This document shows positions 1 through 9,617 of a DNA stretch of 44,530 bases, one piece after another. Position 1 is the stretch's first letter. Every line of letters begins with the position of its first letter. The DNA comes from an uncultured Clostridia bacterium (GTDB lineage Bacteria > Bacillota > Clostridia > UMGS1883): contig CANPZO010000022.1 in NCBI GenBank assembly GCA_947589005.1, positions 1 to 44,530 on the forward strand, given 5' to 3'. The notes under the pieces were generated by a model, which saw only the letters and a program-made list of their open reading frames with translations, was not told where the DNA came from and did not search any database. Position numbers and translations under genes: made by a program.

Positions 1-50
1 TCCGTGAGCCAACGCTGTTCTACTTCGATTTGTTACCTTTTTGAAAACTA

Positions 51-136
51 TTGCAACTTGCTATTGCAATTTGCGAATTTTATTCTAACATAAAGATTTT
101 GATTTGTCAAGCAAATTTGCAAACATTTTCAATTGC
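51..136. repeat. TTGC-rich repeated motif around a leftward promoter
   Basis: TTGC occurs at 51, 58, 64 and 71 (spacing 7, 6, 7), a perfect palindrome GCAAATTTGC lies at 111-120, and another TTGC is at 133. The repeats flank and overlap the leftward promoter at 82-110. They look like binding sites for a regulator of whatever gene lies to the left of the window; the RHH protein encoded at 196 is one possible binder, which is inference only. Confidence 0.4.
82..110 (-). promoter_or_regulatory. Sigma-A-type promoter reading out of the left edge
   Basis: On the minus strand a perfect TTGACA -35 box (105-110) is followed by a 17-bp spacer and a TAGAAT -10 box (82-87). It fires toward position 1, so its gene is outside the window. 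It lies among the TTGC repeats. Confidence 0.7.
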
Positions 137-195
137 TTTTTGTGTTCTATTTTACATTTTAAAAAAGATGTATAATAGGTTCAGAGGTGATTGCC

Positions 196-390
196 GTGAT
201 TGAAAAAAACAAACAGCCGAAATTTATAATTACGCCCAAAGCCGATAAGAGCGTTACCATGACAGTGCGCCTGGAATCGGAGACCAACCGGCGGCTCGAG
301 GAGCTTTCGGCAAAAAGCGGACGTTCGCGCAACGAGCTAATCAACAAGGAGCTGAAATTCGCTCTGAGCAATCTTGAGTTTATGGAATAA
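196..390 (+). CDS. Small ribbon-helix-helix (CopG/Arc-like) protein
   Basis: A 64-residue protein. Residues about 18-55 fit the ribbon-helix-helix pattern: a short beta strand (VTMTVRLE) that would enter the DNA major groove, helix A (ETNRRLEELSAKSG) and helix B (SRNELINKELKFAL). Such proteins are dimeric DNA-binding repressors or antitoxins. I choose GTG at 196 because AGAGGTGA at 183-190 is a well-placed ribosome site for it; the alternative GTG at 187 lies inside that site and would add three residues. A TATAAT box at 171-176 may serve as -10, but no good -35 box is visible. No toxin-like partner follows; the next gene is dnaJ on the other strand, so it is probably a stand-alone regulator. 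Confidence 0.7.
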   Translation: MIEKNKQPKFIITPKADKSVTMTVRLESETNRRLEELSAKSGRSRNELINKELKFALSNLEFME

Positions 391-403
391 ACCGTCCAGC
401 GCC

Positions 404-457
404 AAAAGGGGCATATCTCAAGGGGTGAAGCCTCACCCGAGCGAGATATGCCCTTTT
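404..457. terminator. Bidirectional terminator between the RHH gene and dnaJ
   Basis: The arms AAAAGGGGCATATCTC (404-419) and GAGATATGCCCTTTT (443-457) pair with a one-base bulge, and an inner GGGTGA/TCACCC stem extends the hairpin. It is flanked by A and T runs on both sides and lies between two convergent genes, so it can stop transcription from both. Confidence 0.85.
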
Positions 458-468
458 GTCATTTCTTG

Positions 469-1617
469 TTATTTATTGAAATAATCCTTGAGGATATCCT
501 TGAACTTACGGCCCTTGTTATAGTTTTTTTCGTTGCTCTCCTCGGCAAACTGGGCCAGTATCTCACGCTGCTTTGAGGTGAGGTTTTTGGGAACCTCGAC
601 GTTGACCTTCACATACTGGTCGCCCCGGCTGCCGGTGCGGAGATTGGGTATGCCCTTGCCCCGGAAGCGGAACTGGTCGCCGTTTTGAGTGCCCTCGGGT
701 ATCTTCTGCTTCACACTGCCGTCGAGGGTGGGGATATCCAGCTCGCAGCCCAGCGCCGCCTGAACAAAAGTTATGGGTACCTCGAGATAGACATTGCTGC
801 CGTCCCGACGGAAAAGTCGGTGGGGCTTGACGGTGACGGTCACGAACAAGTCGCCGTTGGGCCCGCCCTTAATTCCGGCCTCGCCCTGGCCCCGGGCCGA
901 GATGGTCTGGTCGTCGTCTATGCCGGCGGGTATCTTGATGTCGATGGTCTTGGTCACCCGCACGGCGCCGCTGCCGCCGCACTTCTGGCAGGGCTCCTTG
1001 ATGAGCTTGCCGCTGCCGCCGCAGGCGCGGCAGGTGGTGGTGGTCTGGAACTGTCCGAGCGGGGTTTGCTGTACCTGACTTACCCGTCCTCTGCCGTGGC
1101 AGGTGGGACAGGTCTCGGGCTGAGTACCGGCCTTGGCCCCGCTGCCGCCGCAGGCGTCGCAGGTCTCCGACCGGTTTACGGTCACCTTTTTGGTGCAGCC
1201 AAAGGCCGCCTCCTCAAAGGTGAGGGTGATGTACTGCTGTATGTCCTGACCCTTGCGGGGGCCGCCGCCGCGCCGCTGTCCGCCGCCAAAGCCGCCGCCG
1301 CCGAAAAAGCTGCCGAATATGTCGCCCAAGTCCCCCATGTCGAAATCGCCGAAGCCGCCAAAGCCACCGCCGCCGGCCCCGTAGCTGGGGTCAACGCCGG
1401 CGTGACCGAACTGGTCGTAGCGGGCGCGTTTTTCGCTGTCGCTGAGGACGCTGTAAGCCTCGCCCACCTCCTTGAACTTTTCAGCCGCGGTGGGGTCGTC
1501 CTTATTCAGGTCGGGATGGTACTGCTTGGCCAGCTTGCGGTACGCCTTTTTTATCTCGTCGTCGGAAGCGCCCTTTTGCACCCCGAGGACCTCGTAGTAA
1601 TCTCTTTTTTCTGCCAC
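469..1617 (-). CDS. dnaJ: Chaperone protein DnaJ (Hsp40)
   Basis: Co-chaperone of 382 residues that delivers unfolded substrates to DnaK and stimulates its ATPase. The N-terminal J domain (about 1-70) has the HPD tripeptide in [10 protein letters not shown] Gly/Phe-rich linker follows (about 75-125). The zinc-binding region has four CxxCxGxG repeats ([32 protein letters not shown]), then the two C-terminal substrate-binding domains. Length and order match type I DnaJ. It is the last gene of the heat-shock operon, 60 bp behind dnaK with a hairpin in the gap, and ends just before the bidirectional terminator. Regulation is expected through HrcA/CIRCE at the operon head. Confidence 0.97.
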   Translation of the reverse strand: MAEKRDYYEVLGVQKGASDDEIKKAYRKLAKQYHPDLNKDDPTAAEKFKEVGEAYSVLSDSEKRARYDQFGHAGVDPSYGAGGGGFGGFGDFDMGDLGDIFGSFFGGGGFGGGQRRGGGPRKGQDIQQYITLTFEEAAFGCTKKVTVNRSETCDACGGSGAKAGTQPETCPTCHGRGRVSQVQQTPLGQFQTTTTCRACGGSGKLIKEPCQKCGGSGAVRVTKTIDIKIPAGIDDDQTISARGQGEAGIKGGPNGDLFVTVTVKPHRLFRRDGSNVYLEVPITFVQAALGCELDIPTLDGSVKQKIPEGTQNGDQFRFRGKGIPNLRTGSRGDQYVKVNVEVPKNLTSKQREILAQFAEESNEKNYNKGRKFKDILKDYFNK

Positions 1618-1642
1618 AGCTATCTCTCCTGATATACGCGGT

Positions 1643-1663
1643 AAGGGGCATAAAAATGCCCCT
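1643..1663 (-). promoter_or_regulatory. Intercistronic hairpin between dnaK and dnaJ
   Basis: AAGGGGCAT (1643-1651) and ATGCCCCTT (1655-1663) form a perfect 9-bp stem with a 3-nt loop and no U tract on the minus strand. It probably tunes dnaJ against dnaK by partial termination or mRNA processing. The function is inferred from position. Confidence 0.6.
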
Positions 1664-1677
1664 TATTCGCCTGTTTT

Positions 1678-3513
<1,836 letters not shown>

Positions 3514-3569
3514 TTATCTTCCTTTCCTAAATATGTTGTTTTCGGTGCATTATTTTTTATATGAAGGCA

Positions 3570-4100
3570 TCAGTTGGCGACCTTCACCATGCTGTGCCTT
3601 ATTATCCTGTCCCCTATTCTGTAGCCCTTTTGAAGCTCCTCCACGATTACGTTTTCGCCGAGGCCGTCGTCCTCAACGTGCATTACGGCGTTGTGCAGCT
3701 CCGGGTCGAAGGACGAGCCTGACGCGGCCTCGACAGCCTCCACGCCCAGCTTGGCAAACACCTCGTCAAGCTGCTTCTTCACCAGCACCACGCCCTCATA
3801 AAAGGGATTTTTCTCCGTCTCTATCTCCAGCGCCCTTTCCAGATTGTCCATAACCGGCAGGAAGGCCGCCGCCGCGTCAGCCTTGGCCTCGGGGTAAATG
3901 CTCTCCCTCTCCCTTATGCTGCGTTTGCGGTAATTGTCGTACTCCGCCAGAGTGCGGAGATATTTCTCATTTAGGCTGTCGTATTTCTTTTGAGCCTCGT
4001 CCTCCTCCGGAGCGGCCGGCGCTTCGGCCTCGGGAGCCTTTTGTTCGGCGGCTTCCTGTTCCCGAGCGTCCTCCGGGGTTATTTTTTCCTTGTCGTCCAT
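3570..4100 (-). CDS. grpE: Nucleotide exchange factor GrpE
   Basis: 176 residues. GrpE dimers release ADP from DnaK. The first 40 or so residues are highly charged (Glu/Ala-rich) and disordered-looking; a long helix follows (about 40-95, EYDNYRKRSIRERE with the conserved NxRKR-type patch), then a small beta domain containing the family signature near the C-terminus (VEELQKGYRIGDRIIRHSMVKVA). It lies between hrcA (15-bp gap) and dnaK, and is transcribed with them. Confidence 0.96.
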   Translation of the reverse strand: MDDKEKITPEDAREQEAAEQKAPEAEAPAAPEEDEAQKKYDSLNEKYLRTLAEYDNYRKRSIRERESIYPEAKADAAAAFLPVMDNLERALEIETEKNPFYEGVVLVKKQLDEVFAKLGVEAVEAASGSSFDPELHNAVMHVEDDGLGENVIVEELQKGYRIGDRIIRHSMVKVAN

Positions 4101-4115
4101 GTCTTATCCTCCAAT

Positions 4116-5153
4116 CTACTGTCCCAAAATTCTGTTGAGAATTTCACCGAGACGGTCATTTATCATTTCCAGCGACGAAACCACCCTCGCGTAGTCCATC
4201 CTTGTGGGGCCGATTATGCCTATCTTGCCCCGCAGCTTGTCGCCCACGTTGTAGTTAGCCACGACGATGCTGGTGTCGCGCATTTCGTCCACGCCGCTTT
4301 CACTGCCTATCTTTATGCTGATATCGTCGCTGTCGTTGCCCATAAGGGACAGCATCTTGCTGACGTTTTCGCGGCTGTCAATAAAGGAAAAGAACTCCCT
4401 CGCCCGGTCAATATCCGAAAATTCCGGGTTATTAAGTATATTCGAGGCCCCGCCGATATATACTTTGGCGCAGTCCTCGCGCAGACACTCCATAACAAAG
4501 GACACAACGACCTTCAACAGCTCACCGTAGTCCCCCATGGCCTCGTACATGAGCATCATACGGGCCGGCGTAATGTCGGCCGCGCAAAGGCCGACCAGAT
4601 TTTTGGAGATAAAGCTGCTGACCGCGTCAATGGCGGCGTAGTCCACGGCGTTGCTGAACCGCACCTGACGGTTCTTTACCACTCCCGCGTCGGTGACGAC
4701 TACCACCAGCGCCAGCTTTTCCTCCACAAGCACTATACGCACGCTGCGCAGGCGGCTCTTGTTTTCCCTCGGGAAGGCCACCACCGTTGGATAGTGGGTC
4801 ACCTTGGATATCACGTCCGATATCTCGGAAATAACGCCCTCAAGCTGGTCATACTTGCGGTCCATCGACTTCTGCAAGCCGGCAAGCTCCTCCACGGTCA
4901 GGCTGTAACGCTGCATAAGGGAGTCCACATAAAACCTGTAGCCCATCTCGGAGGGTATGCGTCCGGCGGAGGTGTGGGGCTTTTCCAGATAGCCCATGTC
5001 CTCGAGGTCGGCCATCTCGTTGCGGATAGTGGCCGCGGACAGGCCCAAATCGTGATTTTTGGCGATGTTTCGTGAGCCAACAGGCTCCGCCGTAGCGATA
5101 TAGTCCTCGATGATGGCTTGCAGTATCATCCGTTTTCTTTGACTGAGCTCCAT
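4116..5153 (-). CDS. hrcA: Heat-inducible transcription repressor HrcA
   Basis: 345 residues. HrcA binds CIRCE and represses the class I heat-shock operons; its folding depends on GroE in known systems. An N-terminal winged helix (about 1-75, with EPVGSRNIAKN and SAATIRNEMADLEDMGYLEKPHTSAGRIPS) precedes a GAF-like domain and dimerisation insert. The C-terminus (GIIGPTRMDYARVVSSLE) is the usual HrcA signature. It is the first gene after the CIRCE-containing promoter, so it represses itself. It ends with TAG, which shows that TAG is a normal stop in this genome. Confidence 0.97.
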   Translation of the reverse strand: MELSQRKRMILQAIIEDYIATAEPVGSRNIAKNHDLGLSAATIRNEMADLEDMGYLEKPHTSAGRIPSEMGYRFYVDSLMQRYSLTVEELAGLQKSMDRKYDQLEGVISEISDVISKVTHYPTVVAFPRENKSRLRSVRIVLVEEKLALVVVVTDAGVVKNRQVRFSNAVDYAAIDAVSSFISKNLVGLCAADITPARMMLMYEAMGDYGELLKVVVSFVMECLREDCAKVYIGGASNILNNPEFSDIDRAREFFSFIDSRENVSKMLSLMGNDSDDISIKIGSESGVDEMRDTSIVVANYNVGDKLRGKIGIIGPTRMDYARVVSSLEMINDRLGEILNRILGQ

Positions 5154-5175
5154 TGTCCCACCCCTTTTCTTATTG

Positions 5176-5202
5176 TTAGCACTCGCGCCTCCCGAGTGCT
5201 AA
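5176..5202. promoter_or_regulatory. CIRCE operator of the hrcA operon
   Basis: TTAGCACTC (5176-5184), nine bases, GAGTGCTAA (5194-5202): a perfect match to the CIRCE consensus. The dyad continues outward without mismatch to 16-bp arms (5169-5184 and 5194-5209), longer than the consensus. The element covers the expected transcription start, just downstream of the -10 box, so HrcA bound here would block initiation. Confidence 0.97.
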
Positions 5203-5206
5203 CAAT

Positions 5207-5235
5207 AAGATACCACTATATTTGGGTTTTGTCAA
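5207..5235 (-). promoter_or_regulatory. Sigma-A promoter of the hrcA-grpE-dnaK-dnaJ operon
   Basis: Minus-strand TTGACA (5230-5235), 17-bp spacer, TATCTT (5207-5212). The outer edge of the CIRCE dyad overlaps the -10 box. Confidence 0.88.
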
Positions 5236-5275
5236 GAGGTTTTTAGAAAAATTTTTAATTTTTTCTAAAAAATAT

Positions 5276-5298
5276 GGGCGGACCGTTACGGCCCGCCC
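5276..5298 (-). terminator. Terminator of the 1181-residue repeat-protein gene
   Basis: On the minus strand GGGCGGGCCG, TAA, CGGTCCGCCC form a strong GC-rich hairpin followed by ATATTTTTT (5267-5275). It is about 100 bp beyond the stop codon at 5397 and upstream of the hrcA promoter. Confidence 0.85.
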
Positions 5299-5396
5299 AG
5301 ACTGTCGATAAAGTCGAGATTGGAAAATGGTTGAAAATAGAATTCATGCCTTAGCGGTGAGCAAAACACTCAATTCATAGATTGTTCGTAAGGTCA

Positions 5397-8300
5397 CTAC
5401 CGCATTATTACCGTGGCGCTCCGGCACAAGGGCGCCAGGCTTCCGTCGTTTTCAAACACAAAAGCCTTCACTATGACGGCGCTTTGGGTCACATCGTCTA
5501 TTGTGGTGCTGAAGCCCGCAAGCTCTATCTCGCCGAGATCTTCCTCGGGCACGGCGCTCACCGTTTGAAGGAGCCTGTCATTGCAGTACAGGGCGGCCAC
5601 GACCTTTTTGCCCGTCACGTCGATGCCCTCCATCCGGACGGTCACGGAGCCGTGGACAAAGTTGCTGTTCTGTTCCAGACCGGAGGCGTCCACGGTCAGG
5701 GCCTGAGCCTCTCCGTTGTCAAGGGTATAGTACAGCTCCAGCACATCGCTGGCGGCCACGCCCTCCGCGGCGGCAATGGCGCGGATACGGGTGTCGCCGG
5801 TTATCGCGATGGGGCCGGCGTACCTGCTGCTGGCCGTGGTTGGAGCGGTGCCGTCGGTGGTATAGAATATTGCGAAATCCTTGTCCTTGAGCTTATCATC
5901 GGCGGGCGGAGCGACGCTCAGCTCCACCTCCGTTCCGGCCTCCACCGACGAATTGTTTTCAATGTCCGCCTCCGGCATGGGCGCCTGAGGAAGGTTCATC
6001 CTAAACTGTACCTTTATACTGTCGTCCATACCTTCCTTGCGGGCGAACACGGTCACGACATTCTGCGGCTTGTTCAGCAGCACGGGACCGGTATAGAGAA
6101 TGTTGGGAGTTATCTCGTCGGAGCTGCCGCTGCGGAGGGAATAATATATGCTGGCCCCCTCGGTGCGGCTGATTATGGTAAGCAGTCTGCCGCCCATAAC
6201 GTCCTCCGCCTCCAAATCGTCGCTGATGGGAACGGCGACAATATTGCTTACCACCGTCAGGCGCGCCCGGTAAAGGCTGCTGTTGGCATAGCCCTCCCTT
6301 GCGGCCACGGCGGTTATGACGCTGTCCTCGTAGATATAGAAATTCCCGTCATACTTGTTTGTGCCGGGAGCGCCCGGAGCGGGCAGGCTGCCGTCGGTGG
6401 TATAGTATATCGAGGCTCCGTCGGCGGAGCTCATATTTATGAGCGACAGACCGGAGCCCATGGCGCCCGCCTGTACCTGCGGCGTCCTGAGCTTGGAGAG
6501 GGTGATTTCCTCGCTGTATTCCTCGCTGTTTTTCCAGCCGTTTTTGACGGCTACGGCACGGACAAGCGTTGTGCCCTCGGCGGTTACGGTTATGCCGCTG
6601 ACGCTGTCATAGAGCAAGCCGCCGATGCCGGGCTCGCTGCCGTCGAGGGTGTAGTACACCGAGGCTCCGCTGTTGGCGGTGAGGAGTATCTTCATGCCGC
6701 CGATTACGCCGCCGCTCTCGGAGGTCAAAGTACACTGCTCAGGCTCGGTACGGCTGAGTATCTCCGTCACCAAATCGCTGGCCGCGCAGCCGTCGGCCAC
6801 GGCCACAACATTAAAGGTCACGCCTTCGGGGGCCGTAGTATTGGCCACGTCGGCGCTGCCGAAGGTGCTCGGCATCGTGCCGTCGGTGGTGTAGTAAAAT
6901 TTTGCGCCGGCGGTTTCGCAGGACAGCCGCACAATATATACGCCAAGCCCCTCGTTATACTGCGCGTCTATCCGCGGAGGGGCGGTCTTTGCGCCTATGC
7001 GGTAGGTCTCGGAGCGGGCGGCATAGCCGGGCCGGGCCGCAAGCACGTGAAGATATCCGCTTCCCTCCAGGTTAAGCCGGCCGCCGTACCGACTGTTTGC
7101 AGTCGTGGCGACGGTGCCCTCGCGTTTGTCGAAAACATAGAATATATCCGCCATGTCGTCGGCGCAGCCAAGGCTCACCCGTGTAATTTCTCCGTCGTTT
7201 TCGGCGGAGAAGGTTATGCCGCCAACCTCCTCGGGGACAATCGGTCCGCCGGGCACCTCGGCATAGACCCGCATTTGGTCAATGATATCGCCGTCGGCCA
7301 CCTCCACGGCCGTAACGTAGGCCGTAGAGGTTATGGTGACGGGATAGGTGTAGAGATTTTCAGCCTCTATTGGCACGTCGTCAAAGTCTATCTCCTCCGT
7401 CGTAACGGCGTAATATATATCGCCGCCGCCGACCGCCGTGATGGACGCGGTCTTTATACCGTTTTGAAGCGTGCTCATTCTAATGTCAAGGTCCACTATG
7501 TAAGGCTGCACCGAAGCGTAATACAGCGGGCCGTAGGTTCCGTTAAGGTATTCCCTGGCCCAGAGGTAATAGCTGCCAGTTTGGTCAAAAACTATGGGTT
7601 CCGTGTAAAGCTCGTCATTCAGCGTGGGCTCGTAACGTCTGCCGGAGGGGTTGTAGTTTTCCTTGCTCCTGTCCGTTACCCTGTAGTATATTTCCGAGTC
7701 CTCATTTTCCGAGGAAATGGTCACGGTCTTTGTGCCGTCGGCCGCGGTGCCGGCGGAGACCTTCAGGGGGGACATCTGCGTCTTTACGCTCTCGGTCACT
7801 ATATCGCTGCTGACGCTGCCCTCTTTCATCGCTATGAACTTAAGGTCATAGCTGCCGTTGAACACCCTTGGCCCCGTATAGCGTATGCTGCTCTGATTGG
7901 GGGCGCTGCCGTCGGTGGTATAGTATATCTCGCTGTCGTCGTCCACCTCGGCGATAACATTCACGAGGCTTGGATTCTGCTCGTTTTTCTCAACGGTGAC
8001 CCGGGGCTTGGCGCACTTGTTCACCGTCACGGGAATTATGCCGGTCTGGTCGCTGTCAAACATTCCCTCCTTCGCGCCGAAGGCCCTTATATAAAAGCTG
8101 CCCTCCGTATCTATGGTTATCGCGCCGCTGTATTTGGTGTCGTTCACCGTGACGTCGTCGGTAAAGACTCCCTCCGATATCCTGTAGTAAATGTCCGCGC
8201 CCTCGGTGTCTGTGCTGAGGGTCACCCGCCGTCCGCCGTAATATGCCTGCACCTCGGCCTTAAGATTTGCGACGACATTCCCGGCGTTCCAGTCGGGGCG

Positions 8301-8942
8301 GCTGGCCATCACCTGATAAAGCACCGGCGCATAGGCACGGCGGCCGGCGCCGTCCACCTTGCACACCAGCATATTGATAAGCGTGGGCTTGTTTATGTAC
8401 AGGGGCGGGTCGTTCGGACCGGGCTCGCCGTATGTCAGCTTTCTCGAAAGGCTGTTGTTGGGACCGGGCTGGCCGGAGGCGCGGCCCGTGATGTAATAGA
8501 CTATGTACTTGTCGAGGTTTATGAACTCCACCTGGTACCTTCCGTTTTCAAACTTTACACTGATAACGGGGGGCAGCCCGTTTTCCGCGGTAGGCCCGAC
8601 AAAGTCGTTCCCTACCACCTCGGCCGTAACGCTTTCCGTGGCGATTTTTTTGCCGTCGCGGTAGGCCGCCGCTTTCACGGTGTGCTTGCCCTCTTCGCTT
8701 ATGACGAACCGCCCGTTGTAAAGGTTGGAGCCTTGGTCGGGCTCGCTTCCGTCCAGAGTGTAATAAATGGAAACGCCGACGGCTGGATTGTGCGCCATGG
8801 TCACGCGCATCCCGTTTTCCACCGGATTTGTGGTAATGGTCAGCCCGCTCAGCGCCATGGTCTCCGCCCCGTCGCTGGCCGAAACCGGCAGCATTGACGT
8901 CAGCAGAGTCAGCGTCAGTATCAGTACCAGAAATTTTTTCAT
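5397..8942 (-). CDS. Secreted protein of about 12 chitobiase/HEX C-terminal-like repeats
   Basis: 1181 residues. Residues 1-22 are a signal peptide (MKKF, hydrophobic core, SAS-type cut). The rest is repetitive: units of about 75-100 residues, each with a core such as SIYYTLDGSEP, EIYYTTDGSAP, KFYYTTDGTMP, SVYYTLDGSEP, SIYYTTDGSLP or AIFYTTDGTAP, then a Y-x-G-P/F-type strand and an A(V)A..EG..-S strand. This is the pattern of the CHB_HEX_C beta-sandwich (chitobiase/beta-hexosaminidase C-terminal domain), normally one or two copies beside a catalytic domain; here no catalytic domain, sortase motif, SLH domain or membrane anchor is visible. The last about 70 residues differ and may be a separate small beta domain. 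It is monocistronic, with its own promoter and terminator. The role is unknown: a surface or matrix stalk, or a glycan-binding scaffold. Domain family is inferred by eye. Confidence 0.85.
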   Translation of the reverse strand: MKKFLVLILTLTLLTSMLPVSASDGAETMALSGLTITTNPVENGMRVTMAHNPAVGVSIYYTLDGSEPDQGSNLYNGRFVISEEGKHTVKAAAYRDGKKIATESVTAEVVGNDFVGPTAENGLPPVISVKFENGRYQVEFINLDKYIVYYITGRASGQPGPNNSLSRKLTYGEPGPNDPPLYINKPTLINMLVCKVDGAGRRAYAPVLYQVMASRPDWNAGNVVANLKAEVQAYYGGRRVTLSTDTEGADIYYRISEGVFTDDVTVNDTKYSGAITIDTEGSFYIRAFGAKEGMFDSDQTGIIPVTVNKCAKPRVTVEKNEQNPSLVNVIAEVDDDSEIYYTTDGSAPNQSSIRYTGPRVFNGSYDLKFIAMKEGSVSSDIVTESVKTQMSPLKVSAGTAADGTKTVTISSENEDSEIYYRVTDRSKENYNPSGRRYEPTLNDELYTEPIVFDQTGSYYLWAREYLNGTYGPLYYASVQPYIVDLDIRMSTLQNGIKTASITAVGGGDIYYAVTTEEIDFDDVPIEAENLYTYPVTITSTAYVTAVEVADGDIIDQMRVYAEVPGGPIVPEEVGGITFSAENDGEITRVSLGCADDMADIFYVFDKREGTVATTANSRYGGRLNLEGSGYLHVLAARPGYAARSETYRIGAKTAPPRIDAQYNEGLGVYIVRLSCETAGAKFYYTTDGTMPSTFGSADVANTTAPEGVTFNVVAVADGCAASDLVTEILSRTEPEQCTLTSESGGVIGGMKILLTANSGASVYYTLDGSEPGIGGLLYDSVSGITVTAEGTTLVRAVAVKNGWKNSEEYSEEITLSKLRTPQVQAGAMGSGLSLINMSSADGASIYYTTDGSLPAPGAPGTNKYDGNFYIYEDSVITAVAAREGYANSSLYRARLTVVSNIVAVPISDDLEAEDVMGGRLLTIISRTEGASIYYSLRSGSSDEITPNILYTGPVLLNKPQNVVTVFARKEGMDDSIKVQFRMNLPQAPMPEADIENNSSVEAGTEVELSVAPPADDKLKDKDFAIFYTTDGTAPTTASSRYAGPIAITGDTRIRAIAAAEGVAASDVLELYYTLDNGEAQALTVDASGLEQNSNFVHGSVTVRMEGIDVTGKKVVAALYCNDRLLQTVSAVPEEDLGEIELAGFSTTIDDVTQSAVIVKAFVFENDGSLAPLCRSATVIMR

Positions 8943-8955
8943 TTTTCTCTTCCTC

Positions 8956-8998
8956 TCAAACTGCTGAAAAACAGCCTAATAAGTCAAACTGCTGAAAA
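8956..8998 (-). repeat. Direct repeat in the leader of the repeat-protein gene
   Basis: A 15-bp sequence, TCAAACTGCTGAAAA on the plus strand, occurs exactly at 8956-8970 and 8984-8998, 28 bp apart. Both copies lie in the 5' untranslated region between the promoter (9017-9045) and the start codon at 8942. They could be an operator or an RNA element. Confidence 0.6.
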
Positions 8999-9016
8999 TA
9001 CAGATTAACATATTAA

Positions 9017-9045
9017 ATTATATCAAAAAAATAATCCCCCGTCAA
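9017..9045 (-). promoter_or_regulatory. Promoter of the repeat-protein gene
   Basis: Minus-strand TTGACG (9040-9045), 17-bp spacer, TATAAT (9017-9022). The leader is about 65 nt and contains the 15-bp direct repeat. Confidence 0.85.
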
Positions 9046-9115
9046 CATTATTTTTGTAAATTTTATATGAAAAACCCTTATGTCTGATTTTTCTTTAAAT
9101 TATTTTCCATAACAC

Positions 9116-9144
9116 TTGAAAAAAAGAAGATTTTGTGATAAAAT
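9116..9144 (+). promoter_or_regulatory. Promoter of the small membrane protein gene and guaA
   Basis: TTGAAA (9116-9121), 17-bp spacer, TAAAAT (9139-9144), followed by AGAGG before the ATG at 9189. guaA follows 21 bp behind the first gene and has no clear promoter of its own, so this probably drives both. Confidence 0.75.
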
Positions 9145-9188
9145 AGTCCTGCAAATTAAAGGTGTAAAAAATCACAGAGGCGGTTTGA

Positions 9189-9596
9189 ATGAAAAAAGCT
9201 ATCTATTTTACATACCTGTACCACGCGGTCTGCTTCATATCCATGATATTCGGCCAGTTGACAAAAAACGAGACGATGATAAAAGTTTCCTTTTTCGGCG
9301 ACATAGCCGGGGCCTTCGCTCTGCCGCTGCTCATCGCCGCCGTGGCGATGGCGCTGTCCGTCAGGGACCAGAAGCGGGTCATTCTGCAATACCCTCAGGC
9401 CGCCGCCGCCATAGGCGTCATCGGTCTGGCCAGGGGAATTATATTTTTCTTTGTAAGCGCCAAAAACGGCTTTATGGGCGCCATGATGTATCTGGTAATA
9501 TCCTTCCTGTTTTTGACAATGTGGTTTGCGATATTTGAAATTTCGTCAAGGTTTATGAACAGCGGCACAAAATTTACCAAAAAGAAACGCAAATAA
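9189..9596 (+). CDS. Four-helix membrane protein of unknown function
   Basis: 135 residues with four predicted membrane segments at about 5-22, 34-56, 70-90 and 94-116, and a very basic tail (KFTKKKRK) that should face the cytoplasm. I do not recognise a family. It is immediately upstream of guaA (gap 21 bp), probably on the same transcript, but nothing in the protein indicates a role in purine metabolism. The start ATG has an AGAGGCGG ribosome site. Confidence 0.75.
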   Translation: MKKAIYFTYLYHAVCFISMIFGQLTKNETMIKVSFFGDIAGAFALPLLIAAVAMALSVRDQKRVILQYPQAAAAIGVIGLARGIIFFFVSAKNGFMGAMMYLVISFLFLTMWFAIFEISSRFMNSGTKFTKKKRK

Positions 9597-9617
9597 TATA
9601 CACACGGAGGTTACGCT

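Noticed and set aside
1643..1663. dnaK-dnaJ hairpin as a full terminator
   Set aside because: No U tract follows on the minus strand, and dnaJ has no promoter of its own that I can see.
5382..8897. 1171-codon open frame on the plus strand opposite the repeat-protein gene
   Set aside because: It has no ribosome site, signal peptide or recognisable domain, and mirrors the GC-rich codons of the minus-strand gene, which has a promoter, signal peptide, repeated domains and terminator.
9597..9617. A purine riboswitch in front of guaA
   Set aside because: The gap is only 21 bp, and the leader before 9189 shows no purine-riboswitch core that I can recognise.
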